Counted from the first letter of the stretch, positions 1-12,891 are shown. The stretch: DNA of 64,000 nt from Dicaeum eximium (GCA_013396995.1 VWZP01001727.1:690768-754767); one strand, 5' to 3'. The notes: generated by a model from the sequence alone, not told the origin. Translations and numbers: made by a program.

Positions 1-170
1 GGGAGGGCCGGGCCGGGGCCGGAGCGCGGGAAGGGGAATGCCGGGCCCGAGCCGGAGCTCGGGAACGGGAATGCCGGGCCCGGGCCGGAGCTCAGGAACG
101 GGAAGGCCGGGCCCGGGCCAGGGGCTCCCTGCTCCGCCTCGGCCCGCCTGGGGGCCTGGCCTGAGAAACG
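1..170. repeat. GC-rich 33-bp minisatellite, possible CpG-island edge
   Basis: The first 170 bases are very GC-rich and CpG-rich, unlike the AT-rich DNA that follows. A unit of 33 bases runs 31-63, 64-96 and 97 to about 119, sharing the core GCCGGGCCCGGGCCGGAGCTC with few changes. A more degenerate copy lies at 2-30. This is seen directly. In mammals the gene after CCDC18 is DR1, so this could be the edge of that gene's promoter island lying left of the window. That is inference, because no exon is visible here. It could equally be a local subtelomere-like minisatellite. Confidence 0.6.
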
Positions 171-965
171 CGAGGGAAAAGATCTGCTCTACATGACAGA
201 GTTTTGGTTTAACACATACTTATTAGGATAGCTCGGAACGAGAGGTGTCAGACACCGAAGGTACTGAAGACATTTAGTGGATTGAGATTACTTATTACTC
301 ACAATACTTTGTTTCCAAAAAGTAGTACCCAGACAGTAAGAAGATATTTTATTTTAAGAGGCTTTAAAAAACCATTTTATTGCTCACTAAGTGCAATATG
401 CTAGTAACCATTGCACATAAAGGAACAATTCAGAATATTATAAATATATATTAATAATAAATATTCTACTAGTTACAATTTAAGATTGATGAGACTTTCT
501 CTTATGTTGCTGATAAATAAATCTGACTTCTGGAAATGAGAATGCCAATGTGATTGAGCAATTACTATACTGATTCTATCCTAATAAGTAAAAACATATT
601 TTTATGATATTAAGAATCTAAACAGTTTGCATACTGGACACCTCTCAGTGTTATCATAATCAAGTAAGTGAAGGAGGTCAGGTTAGTACTGAATACACAA
701 ATATCAGTCAGTGTTCATGTTCCTAAGAAAACATCTCTGGAAAAGCAAAGACTAAACAAAATAAAACCATAGAGGATTTTAATTGCAAGGTTCTGCAAAC
801 AGTAACATTCAAGAGATACACATTGAAATTAATATCTTAACTAAACTCCAACAAACATCTGGCATGCCTTTTCATAATTACAGAGCAAAGGCATTTGAAT
901 AACAACATACTGTGTCATCAATAGCTACAAGAAGTAATTCCAATTTGCACTATATAATCATATAC
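171..965 (-). other. 3' flank and probable 3' UTR of the RDH8-like gene
   Basis: This AT-rich stretch follows the stop codon of the RDH8-like gene. On the minus strand a canonical AATAAA reads at 381-376 (TTTATT on the plus strand), which would give a 3' UTR of about 600 bases. Other AATAAA-like hexamers occur in the same AT-rich tract (about 435-465 and 515-520), so the true cleavage site cannot be chosen. I see no coding exon here. Confidence 0.4.
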
Positions 966-3900
966 TTATTGTGAGGGTTTTCCCAGGTCAAAGCTCTTTC
1001 TGCTTCTCCACCGTAGCAATTTGATGAAATTGAGACTTGCACTGAAGATTTTGTCATGCTGAAAAACCATTTTGTAGAATATGTCAATGGGTAGATCTCC
1101 ATTTGGATCTGCATACTTCAGAGTTGTCATTGGAGTATACAAGGTGTTGGTCTGATGGCGAAAAGGTGGATTTTCTGCAAGAATTATTTTTACTGTATGC
1201 TGCAGAGAAGGAGAAATAGAATTTTTAAAGAACTTTTAGCAAGATAGTAAAGCAAAAACCCAATTTTCAGTTAAACTGTGGAAAAGTAGAAGAATAAAGT
1301 GCTATAATGATGTAAAACCCTGTATATATTATTAGAGTATAATTAGAAATTCTTCTTGAAATATTCAAATATTCTTCTTGAAATAAGTCAAAGGCCATAT
1401 ATTCAAAGTATTTCTTATTTATTCTTAGTTCTATTTCTGTTTCTCTATACCATGATGATAGCACATAACACCTTAATATCCTGAGTAGTCTTCCAAATTA
1501 TTGTGGGCTTATATACCCACAGTAGGTAGATCCTCTCTTTTGCAGTTCACTGGTAAAGGATCAGGACTGTGCCTTTTGCAGCAAGATCTGGGAATCTTCA
1601 GTTGACACTGAAGCTATTCCTTACCAGGAAACACCTGAAATCATCATCCTCTCCCACAGCTTGCCTCAACTTGTCTTCCTGCAGGAAGCTCCAAGCACCA
1701 GAAACATCCATGATTCTTTTATTGAGCCTTGGTGGCTTCTGGTAGAATCGAATGCCTTTACCAGAAAAACCCACCAACCAACCACTGCATTCATAAATTA
1801 CAAAGAAAAAAAAAAAGGATAATTTTTTGATGAGTTACCTCTGCAACATCTTCAGCACTTTGTCCCAGGCTCTGGAAAATTTGCTTGTAATTTTTAAGGT
1901 AAATATTAGTAAACATCTCAGCTGTTTCTTCATCTGCAGCTGAAAGATCCATTTTCATTCCATCTTCATACACTTTTCTTTCAAACTCTGTAACCACTGG
2001 GCCTGGTTCAATCAAACTTAACCTGTTCAGAAAAAAAAAAAAGCTAACTGGATGTTGACTATCCTCCATGGAAAATACACCCCTCAATCCTTCTCCAAAA
2101 GGAACATCAAAGAGTTGCACTAGCAAGCAGTATATAACAGCAGTACTTTCTGTAAAGGCAACCCATACTGCATTACTGCTGTCCTGCTCCTCCTGCCCAT
2201 CCCCACACAGTACTAGAAATCTGCATAGTTTCATTTGCAGGGAAGTGCTGTAACAATTCATGACAGAAGCAAGTGCAGTTATCTGCAGTTCTGCTGTCTC
2301 GCAGCTGTGGAATCTAAGAGTGATTTATTCACAAGGACGTACCAGATATTAAGAAAAATAATTAATGGATGGTAACAAAATGCACAGCAGAATTCCAGCT
2401 ACTGCTGGAATTAAAGCCTTTTCTCTTGCACCACTCTTCCCATTAGGCCTTGAATTTTTCCTATTATACTTCCTTTTATAACCTCCTTTTTGCTGTGTCT
2501 TCTCCTCTTGAACTCTCATGAATTGTGGTATATTTGTGTATTATTACGTTTATTTTAAACCCCTCCAAACTTTGCAGAGCAGTACGCAGAATCACAGTTC
2601 CATCTCTGAAATTGCACAACAGCAGCTGTCTTTTTTTCCTCAACGCCTAAAAACTTTGACACAACAGAGATGCAATGGACATTTACCAGTTCTTGGAGTT
2701 TGCACAAAGAATAGTAGAATTACATGAGTGTGGATATACATGTGACAAATCAAACCTGAAGTCCCACAGATGATGAACAGGACCAGTCTCTTAAATACTA
2801 TCTAAAATGTTAGGAATAGTATCCCACACTTTTCACTTTCCCCCCACCTCCCTTCATTACAGGTATCTCTCACCCTGTAACATTCTGATGGATTTGCACT
2901 TGCTCAGTCTCTGATGAGCCCTTGAACTTTTTTATCAGTGAATTGCCTAAGAAGGCCATTATCCTTTCTAAGGGGAAAGATCACAGGTCAATGTTACAAT
3001 TTTATTCCTGTGATACTGTATGTAAGAATCTGTTTTCAGAAGCGTTACATGAAGTGTATTTTATCCAAAGCTAAATAGCCTTTAACTGTTCAAGAGAACG
3101 TGTTTATTTTAACATCTAGATCTTTTTATTTGCTTCTATAATGTGAAGAGTGTGGGCATTCCTATGCCTTTTGTGATGTACAGTTTTCAAGGGCTTCTCA
3201 GTCTGTTTAGCAGCAAGCTTTAAAGATTTTTTTCATACCTCTGAATATATTTTTAACTATCTACAATACAATTGACACAAGTGGATCAATACCATTTACA
3301 CCAGTGGATCAATACTTACTGCAGTTTGAACTTGAGTGCTTGTATAGCTAAACTTTCGCAGAATCCTTCCACAGCAAACTTAGAGGCAGCATAAACATCA
3401 TTAAATAAGATGCCTGATGGTACAAACAAAACATCCTGAGAATGTGATTTTATCCAACATACTACTAGTTTGATTTTAAAAACTCATGCGTTTTCCCAAA
3501 ATTTCTACAGTCTTGCTGGGGAAACATTAGAAAAATCCTTGTCTACACTGAGTCTAAATACTAATTTTTGCCTATGTTCTCAAAATTGCTTAGTCTAGCA
3601 GAGATGCTTGACTAATGCTTTTCATCCCCCTAGCTGATGCTGTGGTCTCCTTGGATGATATTGTTTTGTAGTCTAAGATATGAAAGTGTCTGTACATATA
3701 ATACCATCTGCATTATTTATCAGCAGGACTTTAATAGGCTCTAGATGAACACAGAGGCTGAGTGTAATGCAGGAGATACAATTATGCAAGAGACCCAGCT
3801 TGCATCTGAGTGATTTAGAAAAAGCAGTACATCAATCCATTGAGGTGGAGGGTGTTGTATTAAAATGCAAATTCTTGGTGTTTGATGGAGGACCCTTGCT

Positions 3901-6900
3901 CACCAGAATAATCCAGGTAAGATCAATGTCACAGTTGTAATAGATGGAAAAAAACCAGCTACACAGGATGGGACACAAGAGTAGGAACATCATTATCTGT
4001 CACTAACATTTGACTCTTGAGTGTTGTGAGACAAGAAACTTTACAAAAAGGTGGTGCAGTTGTCCAGGGTTGGATTTTGTTCTATTATTATTGTGCAGAG
4101 CACAGTAAGACATGTTTGTCTGTTCTCATATTTTTTTTCAAGAGGAAAGAGAAAAGTAATGTTAAGTCCTATTTTCCAGATAATAAAAATACAACAATAA
4201 ATTTTTCTAAGATTACAGAGTTTTAAGTTAAACTCTAAAAAAATTTACCCTGCAGGTTTTGTTGTTAAAATGTTGTGAGAGTAGCTGTATAGTAACAAAC
4301 TACCTGGGTGCATAAAACCCACCACGTACTTTTTATAGTTGGAACTTCAGCATTACAAAGCACAAGAGTCAGATATACCAGCTCCTACTTTTTTTTTTTT
4401 CCTAAAAAGAGGAAAACTTTGGATTTTGAACACTGAGCTCTTAGTTCAAGGAAAACCAGCTTTACCTTGTATTCCCATAACACTGCTTATTATAACTATA
4501 TGTCCACTCTTTCTCCTCTTCATGTCAGGCAGGATCTCCTTCAGGAGTCGAACCAGGCCAAAGAAGTTGGTGTCCATCACACTTTTCATTTCCTCGATGG
4601 TCTGACATTCAATAGGTCCAATGAGCCCCATTCCAGCATTGCTCACTGCACCAAATGGGAGACAACAGCAAGCAAAAAGCTCCATAATCATAAACTTGTA
4701 ATCATTATTGGAAAGCATTTGAAAGGAATGTAAGGATTGAAGGTTAAATGATCCTAAACAATCCTTAAAGAAAGGTTTAAAAGATGTTAGTCACTAGAGC
4801 TTTCCAAATACATTTGACATTTCCATATGTCTTTAGTTTTAATTATACTTTTAATCAAATTTAAATTATCTGCTATTTTTCATTTTAACTAATTTATTTC
4901 TGATTAGTCCTTTATTTTAAAAATATAAAGGGATTACAGGAAAATGAGTTAAGAATTACTTGTAATTTTTTATAATTCAGTATTAAGAATTTGAAGCTAT
5001 ACTTCATATCCATAGGAGTTAACAGAAATCTTCAAAAAGTGATAGACCAAGCCATATTTTGGTCTGTTTTTTGTTTTATTAACATTCATATATCTTCAAG
5101 AGGAAGTAATGCCCCCCAACAAAATAAACAAACAAACCAAAACACATAATTCCATTGATTTTTATTTGCTTCCTGGATATTTATAAGTGGGGAATGATGA
5201 TAGGACTGGCATTCTGCTCTAGAAGTAGTACATCAAATTAGAGTAGAATAAATTTTGCAGAAATAGTTGTTAAGCACCGCTTTAATAATTAATCAGAAAA
5301 AAGGCAAGTTCATAATTTTCTGGTAGGTAAGATTTAATAGCTGATGGTGTAAGCATTCCACTAAGATACTAATATTTATTTTTAGCAAAACAATATGAAA
5401 ACACTTGTTGCTGAATGATTTGTAGAGTACCATTTCAATTCTCAATACAAAATGGAAATATCCTTTTTTTTTTTTCATTTGTTCTTGCTAATTCCCAATG
5501 CTGTTGCCTTTCATAGTACAGACAGGTGTTACCTTCATTGTGAAAAGGGCTATGCTTCATCAATAGGGTGGAAAGCCTTGCTCATGAAGGTGCCAGTTTA
5601 GGCAAAAATTCTCACATTTACTGAAAAAATGTATCATTTTATCCAAGACACCTCCCTGGCATCAAGTTTCTCCTTTGTAAACAGGGAAAACAAGCTTCCC
5701 TACTTCATGGAAGCAGGGTGAGATTTAATCCACTTAAGTCTGCATGAAGTCTTAAGAATCTTGAACCAAATATACTATGTAATTATTATTACTTTGATAA
5801 TTAAAAAATACACTAATGAAACTTCTCCAGGGCATTTGAGACAATGTTTTATAGAAACCTGGTATCTGTTGATAGCACACACATCCTGTACTTGCCTAGG
5901 ACATCAATCCTTCTGTCAGGGATACCATTCACACAAGTTTTAATAGACAGTTCATCACAGACATCCAGTTGTTTGATCTCGAGCGTTTTGCCCAGCCTGT
6001 GACCTGCAGCTTCCTCCAGTGGCCCTTTCTTGGCCAGGTTCCGCATTGTGGCGTACACTGCAACACACCAGAAACAGCCCCAGAAATAAAACCTGTGCTG
6101 TGGCACTGCTGCTGACAAGTATTAACAACAATGCTTTTACATCCAGATCTTAAATATCAGCCATAGAAACCAGATAAAAACTAAAAGACTCTATTTTCAA
6201 CATATATTGTCACTAATTTCCCAGTCTGGTTCTGAAATCGTCAAGAAATTCAAAAGAAGAATTGAACAGCTACTCATAATGAAGAACACTGAGTGTATAA
6301 AGATAATACTTTCACCAAAATATTAAAAAATAGGTATCAAATTATGCCACTAAATTGTTTTTAGGTACCCAAAACCTAATTCTGGATTCCAGATTTCCTT
6401 TTTCTAAATCACCACCACAATATTTAGCAGGACAACCATCATTTTATTAAAAAGTGGAAGTCATAATTCCTTAGGGTGAAAAAATGTCTGGTTTTGTAAG
6501 CTACTTCTCAAACTTGAAATTATTTATTATTGTAGCCTAATTGCTCAGAAAGATCTAGATCTGCATCCAGTCAGTTAGCAGTAAAATACTCGAAGTATGA
6601 GGGACTGAATTGCCACAGATTGCTGCATTCCCCTTGCCATCCATTTTCAATCATAGCAAATACCCTGCTTTGCAGCAATAAGACAAATCCCAGCCCTTTT
6701 GTTCACCTGCCTACACAGGCTTGGAATAATTAAATGCACTTTAAGGAAAAAAACTGCACATTTAGAAACTGTTTACTTAAATTCATTGCTCTGGCCTTCA
6801 AATGGGCATGGGCCTGTATATGTACAGATTTTAGTAGCCAGAAGCAAAGCCAAACACAGCTGTATACCCAGAGCAGCATAATACTACAGATATTTTCAGC

Positions 6901-7268
6901 TATTCATTTTTTACTACTGTCTTTTTTCATTGTGTGTGTGTATACACTATTTCAGTTCCAATAGTTGTTCCATTTCAATAAAGGTACAGAAATACCAACT
7001 GCTTATAGAAATCAGTATATTTCCATGGCATTTTCTTGACAGTAGAAGAGGAAAAAGAACCAGAAACAAGTCACCAAACTGAATACAACCACCTGTTAAA
7101 TCACAGAGAAAAAAGCAGCACCATCTCGAATAGTATGTTTTTGTAAAGACAAAGAACAGATAGATTGTTACCTTTAAATCTTTTCTGTTCATCTTTTGCC
7201 ATTTTTACAGCTAATGCCAATCCAATTCCTGAGGAGCAACCTGTAATGAGGACATTTCTTCTTGCCAT
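966..7268 (-). CDS. RDH8-like: RDH8-like retinol dehydrogenase (short-chain dehydrogenase), complete
   Basis: Coding exons on the minus strand: 7268-7172, 6057-5896, 4645-4466, 3413-3320, 2022-1839 and 1199-966. Together they make 951 nt, 316 aa plus TAA; human RDH8 is 311 aa. All phases join in frame. The protein begins MARRNVLITGCSSGIG, so the NADP-binding TGxxxGIG motif is at residues 9-16. A NAG motif (in VSNAG) is at 89-91, a serine pair is near 140-141, and the catalytic YxxxK (YAASK) has Y154 and K158. The sequence IEPGPVVTEFE, typical of RDH8 and 17-beta-HSD1 relatives, follows. RDH8-type enzymes reduce all-trans-retinal to all-trans-retinol with NADPH at photoreceptor outer-segment membranes; that role is inferred from the family. 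The start was placed at the second Met (7268) rather than an in-frame ATG at 7289, because family members start just before the TVLITG strand. Intron 2 uses a GC donor. HSD17B1 is the nearest alternative, but the identity pattern favours RDH8. Confidence 0.92.
5890..5896 (-). other. GC-type splice donor of RDH8-like intron 2
   Basis: On the minus strand exon 2 ends CCTAG and the intron starts GCAAGT (5895-5890). The exon ends in phase 1, and the next exon starts TG AGC AAT GCT at 4645 after a good cag acceptor. Joining there gives the conserved DVLVSNAG strand. No GT donor within reach restores this sequence. AG|GCAAGT is the strong form expected for U2-type GC-AG introns. Confidence 0.85.
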
Positions 7269-7520
7269 TCTCTTCACTGAGTGGTTCAATTCTTCAGAGG
7301 AGCAACAACGTAAATGTAACTACAGCATAAAGTGACTGGCCTTTAATATTATCTCCACCTTCCCTGAGTCAACAAATCTGAAAATGCACACCTTGACCTT
7401 GCATGATTAAGGGATAATCTCCATCTAAACAAAATAGAAGCAGATGCTCCTACATGTGCTTATAATCTGCATTATCAAAACTGATTAATACAGAATTTGA
7501 TTAATCTATAAACTGAGGCA
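7269..7520 (-). promoter_or_regulatory. Probable promoter of the RDH8-like gene with OTX/CRX-type cores
   Basis: Upstream of the start codon (higher coordinates) the minus strand has a weak TATA-like TATTAAAG near 7350-7343. Between 7463 and 7507 there are four TAATC/GATTA cores: TAATCT at 7463-7468, GATTA at 7483-7487, and an overlapping GATTAATCT at 7499-7507. Such cores bind OTX/CRX-type homeodomain proteins, which would fit a photoreceptor or pineal retinoid enzyme. The tract is AT-rich, so chance matches are possible. The transcription start is not visible. Confidence 0.3.
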
Positions 7521-10500
7521 CTTGTAAACTACATGGATTGTTTTTAATAGAATAACCAGCTTGCACAGTACTGGTAGGAAAAGCATTGCCACAATTACAA
7601 TTGGTCTGTGGTGCTAAGTCCTCCACTCACATCTGGAAAGTAAACTGCACCCAGAGTGGGATCCCTCTGCTAAAGCTCTTCAGAATTCCTACACCTACAG
7701 CACCCTCCTGGTTCTTTTACAACAGATTGAGGGAAGAATTTCTTCCCTGATGCCCTACTATTGTAAGAGTCCTAATAGGCAATACAGGGAAAAAAACCCC
7801 ACATTGCAAAATGAGATGTGGATTCTGAAAGAGACAAATTGTTGGACAGACTCCTCACGTTTCCTTTTGGCAACGTTCCCAACCAAGAACAGAGAAAGTA
7901 AGCAAGCATGCTGCAGGGAGAACTGACAGGAAATGTTGAGCAGAGCAGCTTCACTACATCCTTGCTAAGACTGAAATATCTTTCAACACTTTTGATTCTG
8001 CAATTGACACAGAAATTTAAAAAAAAATAAGGACTAGCCTGATGTCTAGATTTTGGAGAAAATATTTTGTATATAAACTGTGGATTAAAGAGAGGGGCAT
8101 TTGGGCTGGCACTTCAGTGCAATTCATGTTTAACATACAGTAACTGTAGGCATACTACATTCAGGAAGAAAATCAGTTCCTTGTTTCTGTCACTCAGGAG
8201 AGTGACAGAAAAAAGAAAGACCTTAATAAGCAATTAGCCTTATGAACAGCATTCAGCTAATTGCAACGCCATTATAAACAGTAAAATGTTTTCCAACACC
8301 CCCATGTAAATGCAACACAATTCAGAAGAATGAACTTAGTGTTCCAGTATTTGCCTAGATGTAAATTGGTTAGTAACTCAAGAAAAGTAGAACACTACAG
8401 AAATATTTAACTGAAATTATGTTTTAAAAAAGTCCATCCTTTCCAAAAGAAATAAATGGGCTTGAACAGCATAAGTGGAATCATTAACTTCTCAGACAAG
8501 CAACAAAATAGCAAAACATCTAAAGATAAAATATTATTCTACTTATTTATCAGGTTTGACCCACAGTTTAACCAGATAAGTTAGTATACAGACAAAATTT
8601 CAGTGCAAATGCTATTTAGCTGATTCAGAGATTAGGCAAATCGCTTTTGCTGCTCATGCACATTTATATTTAGTGCATGTAGGGGGAGCAAATGAGGCTT
8701 TATACAATGTTGTGATGCAGCTGTAATTAAGGATTGCTTATATTTTCCACTTGAAATCCTGGTTTGATGGGCTTATATATTCCACTGCTTTAAAAAAATC
8801 TGTCTTAAATTTGATGCATACACTTCTAGGATGAAGGCAAAGTGATGTGCATAAAGAAAGTTAAAAAGAAAAGTAGTTTTATTTGCAATTATTGCACTGG
8901 TCAACCTAATTCTAAGGTTTTCCCTTTACAGTTATGTAGAGAAAGAAATAGCTTAACTTAAAACACACAATATATTTATTTCTGTAAGCAACAGTGGTTT
9001 TTGTCACATCATAATTTTCATAACAGCAGAATAAATAATCTGAACTGCAGAAATACTTCAGATGAGTGTATCTTGACTTGTCAATGGTAGCAGAATGTGT
9101 GGCTGGTTTTGTGGACCATGTGGCATTTGTGGAATGTGTTTACATAAAGTGAAAGAGCCAGTACCGCCCAAGGAGTAGAGAAAACTGCCACTTGCAGAGT
9201 TTCTGGATACCTCAGATAAGTTTGTTGGCTAAGATACACTTTTAATATGCAAAACACTTAACTGAGACCTGGTATTCAAACTGATATACATTCAATTCTT
9301 TTCCTCTTCTGTACATCAAATAACTTGAGTAACTTGATTTCTGAAGTATGAATCACATGTCTTAATGCACATAAACCATGTGTGCATTAATCTGACTTAG
9401 ACTGAAGCCTCAAAAGCATATTTGCTGTTTCTGATGCTTATGTAAATATAAAAGTGGGGCCACTAGCCATTCACACCAGCTAAATTGTGTAGCTCTTTTG
9501 GAAACAAATACATTTTAGAATGCATAGTTATGATGTGAATTTAATCAATGGGAATTTTTGTCTGGATTTTCATTCGATTAAAAATATCAAAAGAAACAAC
9601 CTCAAGCTTTATATCCCTGTCCCACAACCCTGTGCATCTTAAAGATACTGCTTGGAGTAAAGCAGGTTTTGCCAGTGTCTATGATCAAATCAGTGTCCCA
9701 AAACATCTTACAAACAGGTAAATTTTAATAAGATGTCGTGTCTGCATCACTGCATATGTACAAAAAAAGATAAATTATTCCCAAACAAAAATTGCTAATA
9801 AGGTAGTACCATTGTGCTTTTAGTTAGAAGTGAGATATTAAACAAGTATATAATTTAAAAACCTTGGAAAAAGATGACAGCTGAAATTAATCCCTACAAC
9901 TTAAAATAAATACATTTTATTCTGAAGTATAAAAGATAAATTAATATGTTATTATATGAAGGCAATGATCTCAGTAACAGCTGGAAAAATAAAAAGGTTG
10001 TCATCTGCTTCAGTACAAATAACTAGATGCCTTATTTAGAAATACAACTTTAAAATGTCCTCTTTGAATGCACAGTTATGATGCCAGCAACAGCATTCCT
10101 GTGTTGCTGCTTGTCCAATGGGCAGCAGCAGTCATTTCTTCACAGTTCTTGCACCTGAAACAAAGTATCTGTGATTACCATATCTAAATCAATTTGTACC
10201 AAGATGTTACTTTTTATTATTAAACTTTACCTTACAAATTCAAGAAAACTAATAGCAAGTCTCAAGTCCATGGCTGCCATCTCAAATTCTGATTTATGTT
10301 ATTAATGCATTTTTGTTCACTGTTCTTATAACTGAAGTGCATGTGCTTTCTCAAAGAGCACAACTTAAAATTTTTTCGAGACCACATTAAGTTCCAGCAG
10401 ATAAGAAGGAAAATGTTATGCAGAATATTTTTGAGAATAAATTTTCATATGCAAATCCTTGTAAAAAATTTGTGCACTTTAAATCAGCACTGTCTTTTGA

Positions 10501-12877
10501 AATAACTCCTCTGCATGAGGCTTAAGGTTTCATGTTGGATTGCATTGTTTTTCTTAAGTTGCTAACAGTTCAGGAAGCGCCTGTAAAAACCCCATCAATG
10601 GTATCAAGGTATCAAGAGGAAAAAAGCCTACAATGTCCACCAACACTGAGCAAGAAAAATAGCAAAATGAATGTGAGCTGTACATAAAAGTAAATGCAGC
10701 CAAACACAGCATGCTTGTGGTTAGAGGATTTCTGTTAGTTTCTAGAGCTTTACTACCCCTACCCCTCCTTTCAAAAACAAGTGTATATGCTGGATACAAT
10801 TATTCAACAGCTCATTTATAGAAAAAAACAGTTTCAGGTCCTCTGTTTAGCTCTCCATGCTTAGCTGGTGCTTATTCTTTATGAGGAATGCTATATATAC
10901 TGTACAGGAACACATGTAAGTAGCATATAAGCAGCTTACAGCTAACAAATGAAAGATTATTACAGTAATTCCTAATATTTTTTATGCTATGCACAATTTT
11001 TCAAAAACATTGTAAAAATTACTTTGTTAAAAGGTCAATCATTTCAAGCACTAATTTTTTCTTACTTCACTTACCATTTTAATACAATTTTACTTCTCAT
11101 TTCAGAAGGAACTACATTCACAAAAAATTTGTTTGCTGTAAATCCAATCTGTCTTTGTTTTTTTTTAATAAAGAAAATTACTTCAATTTCCCAGAAAAAT
11201 GAAAAAAGCCATTCTTAATGTTCAGCAAGATATTTTCAGTTCCTTTATTTGGGATATTTACAACATCTAAGGGTAGCTGAGTGCTGTATTGTTACAAAAT
11301 CTTCACTGCAGATTGAGGCACAATAAGAACAAAGAATCATTCAACTGAAAACTCTGTGACCTGGTTATTTTATGAGTCCCAAAGGGACAGAGTGGACCAG
11401 AACACAAATCAACCCTCCTAGCAATTCCTCACCTGAACTAATATATTTTCTGCAATAAGCTAGGAAGGCAATGTATTGAGAAGAAAAAGAATGAAACAGA
11501 CTGTACCCCTGGGCAAGACATACATACTGCCTCTCCACCCCTTTTCCCTAGGTAGATTAGGCAATTTATTTTTTAGAACTAGGACAGAAAATTTCTGTGG
11601 AAGACTGATCAATCAGTCTGCAATGTGTTACTAATGGAGAAAGCGTTTTCCTACATTATGTTAATATACTCAATTTTTAAACACAGAAGGAACCATATAA
11701 TATTCTAAGAGGAGCCAGAAGCCCTCTGTGACACATTTCATGTTTTACACAGAATGCTTCCAAAATCCAGTGGCTTTTTTATCTACTTCACTACAAGGCA
11801 AATAAAATTTCATTTCCTTATCCCAAGTTTTGGAAGGAACATGACCAGAGTAGGTCTATTTTCAAATCCTTTCTTATATAATTCTTAGGCCTCTTCATAC
11901 CTGATATTCCTTAGCAAAAACAAGACAATTTGTCTGGAAAGAAAGAGTCTAGTCAGCAATTGTACAGGGGCTAGCTAGGAAATTCTTTCTTTCAGAATCA
12001 TCCCTTAGGAAAAGTTGGAAATTGTTAATGATATGTGTGAAACGTAGCAGCAGTTACTGTCCTGTTCTTCAGCATTATCAATAATCTAACAGAATTCAAG
12101 ATGGAAGAGCTGACATTGCTTTAATTTGTAGTGAAACAACCTTCATATTGAGCTGTGACACAGCCAAGCCCTCATGATCTAGAATACAGACCAAAGGCTT
12201 TGGTGTTCACGCAGAAAAGAGGCTTCTCTGGTATCTCACTCTAGGAAAAACAAGCACATAAATGCAGCATAACCAAAGTGGCAGAGGCCATCTTGGCTTT
12301 GGAGTTTAGCTCTAGCTTGGAATCATCCTTGACTGAACTTATTTCTGCAGAAAGCCTGTTTATCTCAGACCCCATTTGTACTTGTAGAGACTGATTCATG
12401 CACCAAACCAAAGATTTGTATAACTCACAAAGTTAGCTGTCTTCTCAAGTCCCTCCACACACTCCCATTCACCATGCCAGAAAATTCCCACTTCTCACTC
12501 CTACAAGCACGCTAGAGCTTAGTGCTTTTTGATGCAACAATTTTCCCAAGATAGGTACCCAAGTCATAAGAAGTTCTTACAATACAGCATATTGCTTTGT
12601 TTCACTTCAAGGAAGACCATATCATCCATAGCCAGAAAATCAGGTCCCTAAAGATAATCAGTAACCAAATTTTTCCACAAAAAGCAGACAATTAAGAGTT
12701 TGCCATTAAATTTGTAGTTTTAAAATAATTAAACTAGTTTCACTTTAGGGGATATGGAATACAATGATTCTGGAACAAGTAATGACACACTAAAGAGACA
12801 CCATATAATATCTTCTAGGCAGTACAGTAATGGCATTAAAAATTGATAATTTGTTGTTTATCCAAGGTATGTTTTAC
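7521..12877. other. Spacer between the RDH8-like gene and CCDC18 (may include CCDC18 3' end)
   Basis: This 5.3 kb is AT-rich with no long open frame that looks coding. I searched the minus strand for the human CCDC18 C-terminal segments (the heptad-rich part and the serine-rich RRSISASDLTF-type tail) and saw nothing similar. One candidate terminal exon is listed separately at about 10157. The rest holds no gene or repeat family that I can name. Confidence 0.5.
9916..10157 (-). other. Candidate 3' terminal exon of CCDC18 (weak)
   Basis: On the minus strand a pyrimidine-rich acceptor (tactttgtttcag) ends near 10158. If the last clear CCDC18 exon were read in the conserved frame, this exon would add only V-Q-E-L before TGA. 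A minus-strand AATAAA lies at 9921-9916. The acceptor looks real, but a 4-codon tail unlike mammalian CCDC18 is not strong support. In the frame actually present, translation has already stopped upstream. Confidence 0.25.
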
Positions 12878-12891
12878 CTTTCCAAGAGCTT

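Noticed and set aside
1791..2261. 156-codon minus-strand open frame as a gene by itself
   Set aside because: It is RDH8-like exon 5 (2022-1839) plus read-through into both introns; splice sites at both edges fit the family protein.
10554..10799. 81-codon minus-strand frame as a missing CCDC18 exon
   Set aside because: It is rich in hydrophobic and aromatic residues with no heptads, and does not resemble the CCDC18 C-terminus.
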